A stretch of 64,000 nucleotides of DNA from CBFFRJ01 sp051486985. GTDB taxonomy: Bacteria; Pseudomonadota; Gammaproteobacteria; Enterobacterales; Enterobacteriaceae. Under the pieces are notes generated by a model, which made no database searches, was not told where the DNA came from, and saw only the letters and a list, made by a program, of their open reading frames with translations. The translations under genes were made by a program, and so were the position numbers. The stretch lies in the NCBI RefSeq assembly GCF_051486985.1, contig NZ_JAHVDV010000016.1, positions 1 through 64,000 of the forward strand. Direction: 5' to 3'. Positions 61,637-64,000 of this stretch are shown here, one piece after another; the stretch's first letter is position 1; every line of letters starts with the position of its first letter.

Positions 61637-61758
61637 AGCCCAGAGTCATAATTGTTATCAGCCCCATAGGCCTGGTGAGCCTCTGGCAACTTATCGGTAA
61701 AGGTATTAGTCACATTTACTGCTATCAGAGGGTCAGTATCAGGCGTAATAGCGGCCAT
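61624..61758 (-). CDS. Small ORF (44 aa) coupled to the TerD-like gene
   Basis: A hydrophilic, acidic 44-residue frame starting MAAITPDTDPLIAVNVTNTF and ending YDSGLCND. GAGGGT lies eight bases before its ATG, a good ribosome site. It fills most of the 148-base gap between the second lipoprotein gene and the TerD-like gene, and its stop lies 13 bases inside the latter, whose own ribosome site is poor. That layout suggests translational coupling. There is no signal peptide or membrane segment, and no family I know. It could be a leader ORF only. Confidence 0.5.
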   Translation of the reverse strand: MAAITPDTDPLIAVNVTNTFTDKLPEAHQAYGADNNYDSGLCND

Positions 61759-61784
61759 GAAGGGTGACCCTCGTATCGGTGCCT

Positions 61785-62267
61785 TTAGTTAAGCGCGTTA
61801 GCTTGCTCAAGCTCGGCGATTCTCGTTTTGGCCTCAGCAATTTTTTGCTCAAGCGCGGTCACGTCACTGGCGCTGCTCGCCTGTTGCGCTTGCAACTGCA
61901 ACTCTTTGAGTTTTTGGATTTCCTGCTGGCTTTGCTTGTTCTTAACTTTGCTCGCCTGCAGTTTATTAAGTGTTTGTGTCAGGTCTGAGCGCATCGCTGT
62001 TACCCTGGCCTGTTCAGCTGCCAGTTTTTGACTTGAGTCCTGCACTCTGCTTTGTGTATCGGCCAGTTCTTGATGTGCAATTTTATTGTCACGCTGGCTC
62101 TGGAGAACCTGCTGCTCCTGTTGGTCAACCTTTTGTCGATAACCGCCTGACGTTGTGCAGCTCAATTTCGTTAAAAAGCTGGGGTCCTGCGCATGTAAAT
62201 CACAATCCTGGGGTGAGGTTGCGCAGCCAGCAAGTAATAATGAAGCAAATAGTGCGTATTTTCTCAT
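61785..62267 (-). CDS. Coiled-coil lipoprotein of the srf-type operon (second)
   Basis: A 160-aa lipoprotein. The signal peptide ends in lipobox LLAGCATS (Cys near 16; Ala at +2 favours the outer membrane). Two further cysteines follow (QDCDL, LSCTTS), then a continuous coiled coil from about residue 48 to the end, rich in Gln, Lys, Glu and Leu. The frame is open to 62357, but the ATG at 62267 begins a normal signal peptide. It may span part of the periplasm toward the inner-membrane components. Confidence 0.78.
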   Translation of the reverse strand: MRKYALFASLLLAGCATSPQDCDLHAQDPSFLTKLSCTTSGGYRQKVDQQEQQVLQSQRDNKIAHQELADTQSRVQDSSQKLAAEQARVTAMRSDLTQTLNKLQASKVKNKQSQQEIQKLKELQLQAQQASSASDVTALEQKIAEAKTRIAELEQANALN

Positions 62268-62323
62268 GAAGGTATCCGTGAAGAGAAGAAGCGGTATAAA
62301 GGGTGGTTGCAACAAGCCATAAT

Positions 62324-62347
62324 CGGGCCGGTGATAATACCGGCCCG
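62324..62347 (-). promoter_or_regulatory. Intercistronic hairpin between the two lipoprotein genes
   Basis: A perfect nine-pair stem (CGGGCCGGT with ACCGGCCCG) with a six-base loop sits in the 86-base gap after the first lipoprotein gene. There is no T tract on the minus strand. Such stems often protect the upstream message from 3' exonucleases, which would make the first lipoprotein more abundant than the rest. Confidence 0.55.
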
Positions 62348-62353
62348 TAATTA

Positions 62354-63094
62354 TCAACCCAGTGATATAGCCTGACGTTGACTGAACAAACCGTTCGCTT
62401 CTGATTCCAGAGCGGTAATTTGACCATTAAGTTTGCTGTATTCTTTGTCCAGCGTGGCTAATTTAACCTTATCTGCTGTGTTAGATGTTTTCTGTCCTTT
62501 CAGCGCCACTTTATAGGCTGCATCTTTATCTTTCATTCCTTTGATGGTTTCTTTCATGGTTTTGATATTGGCATCGATCTGCGCCAAATCTTTAGTGGCT
62601 TTGGCTTTATCAAACCCGGCGTTATCTTTCTGCAGGCTCATTTTTGTTAGCAATGCACGGTTTTCGCTGATGACCTGCTTCATCGCCGCAGAGGATTTTT
62701 CTACGTCCGCAGTATCTTTAGTAATGTCTTTATCCATGGCTTGCAGGCGATCCGCCGTAGAGGCGTAATCTTTTTTCAGACTGTCCAGATAATAGTTGGC
62801 GGTCAGACCCACGGCACAGCCTGCAGCGCCACCGATAGCGGCACCCATGACAGCTTTTTTGGTGTCTCCTGCCAGTGCGCCAGCCAGCGCGCCAATACCT
62901 GCACCGGCCAGCGCACCAACGCCACAGCCTTGCGCGCCCGAAGCGCTAAAGAATTTCGCTTGTTCCGTGCTGGTCAGGCGGGGATCGGGTTTGGTACCCG
63001 ATAACAGGGAGCTTCCGGTATTAGCACAGCCGCTGAGAAGAAGAGTCAGTGAAACAAGAAGACAGGTTGCGCTACGGTTTAACTTAATCGCCAT
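62354..63094 (-). CDS. Glycine-zipper coiled-coil lipoprotein, first gene of the srf-type operon
   Basis: A 246-aa lipoprotein. The signal peptide ends in LLLSGCANT (Cys near 23; Ala at +2, probably outer membrane). A glycine-zipper segment (GVGALAGAGIGALAGALAGD, near 58-77, continuing AAIGGAAGCAVG) can insert in or line a membrane, followed by a long coiled coil from about 105 to the end. AAGGATAAACCG precedes the ATG. It is the likely promoter-proximal gene. By position and type it could play the part of the outer-membrane lipoprotein TagQ, but I see no specific match. Confidence 0.78.
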   Translation of the reverse strand: MAIKLNRSATCLLVSLTLLLSGCANTGSSLLSGTKPDPRLTSTEQAKFFSASGAQGCGVGALAGAGIGALAGALAGDTKKAVMGAAIGGAAGCAVGLTANYYLDSLKKDYASTADRLQAMDKDITKDTADVEKSSAAMKQVISENRALLTKMSLQKDNAGFDKAKATKDLAQIDANIKTMKETIKGMKDKDAAYKVALKGQKTSNTADKVKLATLDKEYSKLNGQITALESEANGLFSQRQAISLG

Positions 63095-63774
63095 CGGTTT
63101 ATCCTTAAATTGTCGCTGGCACAGTGCAAGGGGGAAGTGTGCTGTCCATCGACACTATTGAAACGAGAAATTAATACGAGAAACTTATAATAAGTCTGAG
63201 GTACTTCGGGTCTGGTCAACCGTTAACTCAGCTTAAGAACTTTTAAGAGGCGTATTCTCACTAATCCATGACTGTCATTATATTCGATAAACATTGCTAA
63301 AATCACGACAAAGATGTGGAGTAGCGCTGGGTTCTTAAAAGATTTTATAGTCATCGGCAAGGGAATAAAAATCTTTAGGGATAACGGACATTATGGCCAT
63401 TAACTTCGCTGATTATCCAGTTTTGGCATGACGATGCAATCTGGCAGGCCATCGTTGATCTTAGTGATTACTCTTTAATTTTGAACTATTGATGACGCTA
63501 ATTTTAATTAGTAAATCTTATCGTATCGCTTTGTATTTTCATCCCGGGGCGAGGGTGATATTTCATCAGTTACTGTAATGAATTGATCCGGTTTTAATGC
63601 ATTCCTTCCTGTCAGGGGTGCTGAATTACGCAGGTTTAATAAATTCTACTGATGGGTATTTGTGGCGTTATTGAAAATAAAATAATAATCAACTGCTATA
63701 TTTAATAGTAAATTATGGGTTGCTACCTTTCCCTGCCGAAAATCTGCGTGACCGGTGACGTTCGGCAGGTTTGT
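63095..63774. other. Gap upstream of the srf-type operon
   Basis: A 680-base AT-rich stretch with no clear gene. It should contain the operon promoter on the minus strand; a TTGACC at 63217-63222 (complement GGTCAA) has no well-spaced -10. A 12-codon frame with ATG at 63393 (MAINFADYPVLA) breaks off, while the adjacent frame continues to about 63490 as WHDDAIWQAIVDLSDYSLIL, so a decayed small gene is possible. A CCTGCCGAA / TTCGGCAGG hairpin (63733-63771) lies at the 3' side of the bestrophin-like gene. Confidence 0.45.
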
Positions 63775-64000
63775 TCAAATAAGGTTAAAACGTTCATCCG
63801 GCACCGGCAGCGGTGGCAGCGGACTCTGCCCGGTCATATCCATCAGGTTTCGCTCGATAGAAGTGCAGATGGCGTTGAGGGCAAGGTTATTGGGGTGTGT
63901 GCCAAAAGGGTGTTCCATCTCTTCGGCAATTGAATCCCATGACAGAAACGCATACGAGATAAATACGGAAACGAACGGCGTCATCAGATGAAGATCGGAG
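63775..64000 (-). CDS. Bestrophin-like (YneE-type) membrane protein, C-terminal end (cut by window end)
   Basis: The last 74 or so residues of a protein whose start lies beyond the window. The reading frame continues without a stop to base 64000, so the ATG at 63984 is probably internal. The segment FVSVFISYAFLSWDSIAEEM followed by HPFGTHPNNLALNAICTSIE and NLMDMTGQ fits the conserved end of bacterial bestrophin/YneE-family channel-like proteins (pattern PFG-x-x-x-NDL-x-L-x-x-IC-x-x-IE). Probably an inner-membrane anion-channel-like protein. Confidence 0.75.
   Translation of the reverse strand, partial: SDLHLMTPFVSVFISYAFLSWDSIAEEMEHPFGTHPNNLALNAICTSIERNLMDMTGQSPLPPLPVPDERFNLI

Noticed and set aside
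46600..63094. Reading the operon as a type VI secretion cluster
   Set aside because: No TssB/C sheath, TssM, TssJ, ClpV, Hcp or VgrG gene is present; only the TagRST-like sensing parts are similar.
63715..63933. Plus-strand 72-codon frame near the window end
   Set aside because: It is antisense to the bestrophin-like C-terminus, which matches a known family.

Overview
The window is a stretch of enterobacterial chromosome, most like Enterobacter or a close relative (Lelliottia, Leclercia). Protein similarity to E. coli K-12 is high, and the backbone order gudD-garK-barA-rlmD-relA-mazG-pyrG-eno-queE-queD-cysJIH-iap-cysG-cysDNC-ygbE-ftsB-ispDF-truD-surE-pcm-nlpD-rpoS-mutS is the one shared by enterics. 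The species call is inference; no rRNA is present. All identifications come from reading motifs and remembered family sequences, not from a search.

Layout. 1-8.6 kb: end of the glucarate catabolism operon (gudD, glycerate kinase), the BarA sensor kinase, the RlmD rRNA methyltransferase and the RelA ppGpp synthetase. 8.6-9.4 kb: an AT-rich patch where E. coli has mazEF; here it holds only a small unknown membrane protein gene. 9.4-14.4 kb: mazG, pyrG, eno, queE. 14.6-20.0 kb: two relics of a type I-E CRISPR system (a two-repeat array and a lone repeat behind a leader-like sequence with an IHF-like site) bracket queD and cysJIH, at the usual enteric CRISPR positions, with no cas genes. 20.2-26.2 kb: a small secreted protein, Iap, and a sulfate-assimilation cluster with its own siroheme synthase (cysG-cysDNC). 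26.2-36.5 kb: cell division, isoprenoid, RNA modification, protein repair, nlpD-rpoS, osmC and mutS. 36.5-46.5 kb: accessory genes (unknown protein, GNAT/MocR divergent pair, two-subunit PQQ dehydrogenase, chemoreceptor, OBAP-type lipoprotein with a metallo-beta-lactamase-fold enzyme).

46.6-63.1 kb holds the most unusual unit: a tightly packed minus-strand operon of eleven large genes plus one unannotated 44-codon gene. In transcription order it encodes two coiled-coil outer-membrane lipoproteins, the 44-aa ORF, a bitopic protein with a TerD-like domain predicted to be periplasmic, SrfA, SrfB (actin/HSP70-fold ATPase), SrfC (dynamin-like GTPase with an NPF-type pentapeptide repeat), a bitopic Sel1/TPR-like protein, a secreted von Willebrand A protein, a LolD-like ATPase, an FtsX-like permease and a secreted SUMF1/FGE-fold protein. 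The last four resemble the periplasmic sensing arm (TagR/TagS/TagT plus the PpkA vWA domain) of the type VI secretion phosphorylation pathway, but no kinase and no secretion genes are present. I read it as an envelope-spanning sensing or remodelling machine built around SrfABC. The window ends in a bestrophin-like gene on the minus strand.
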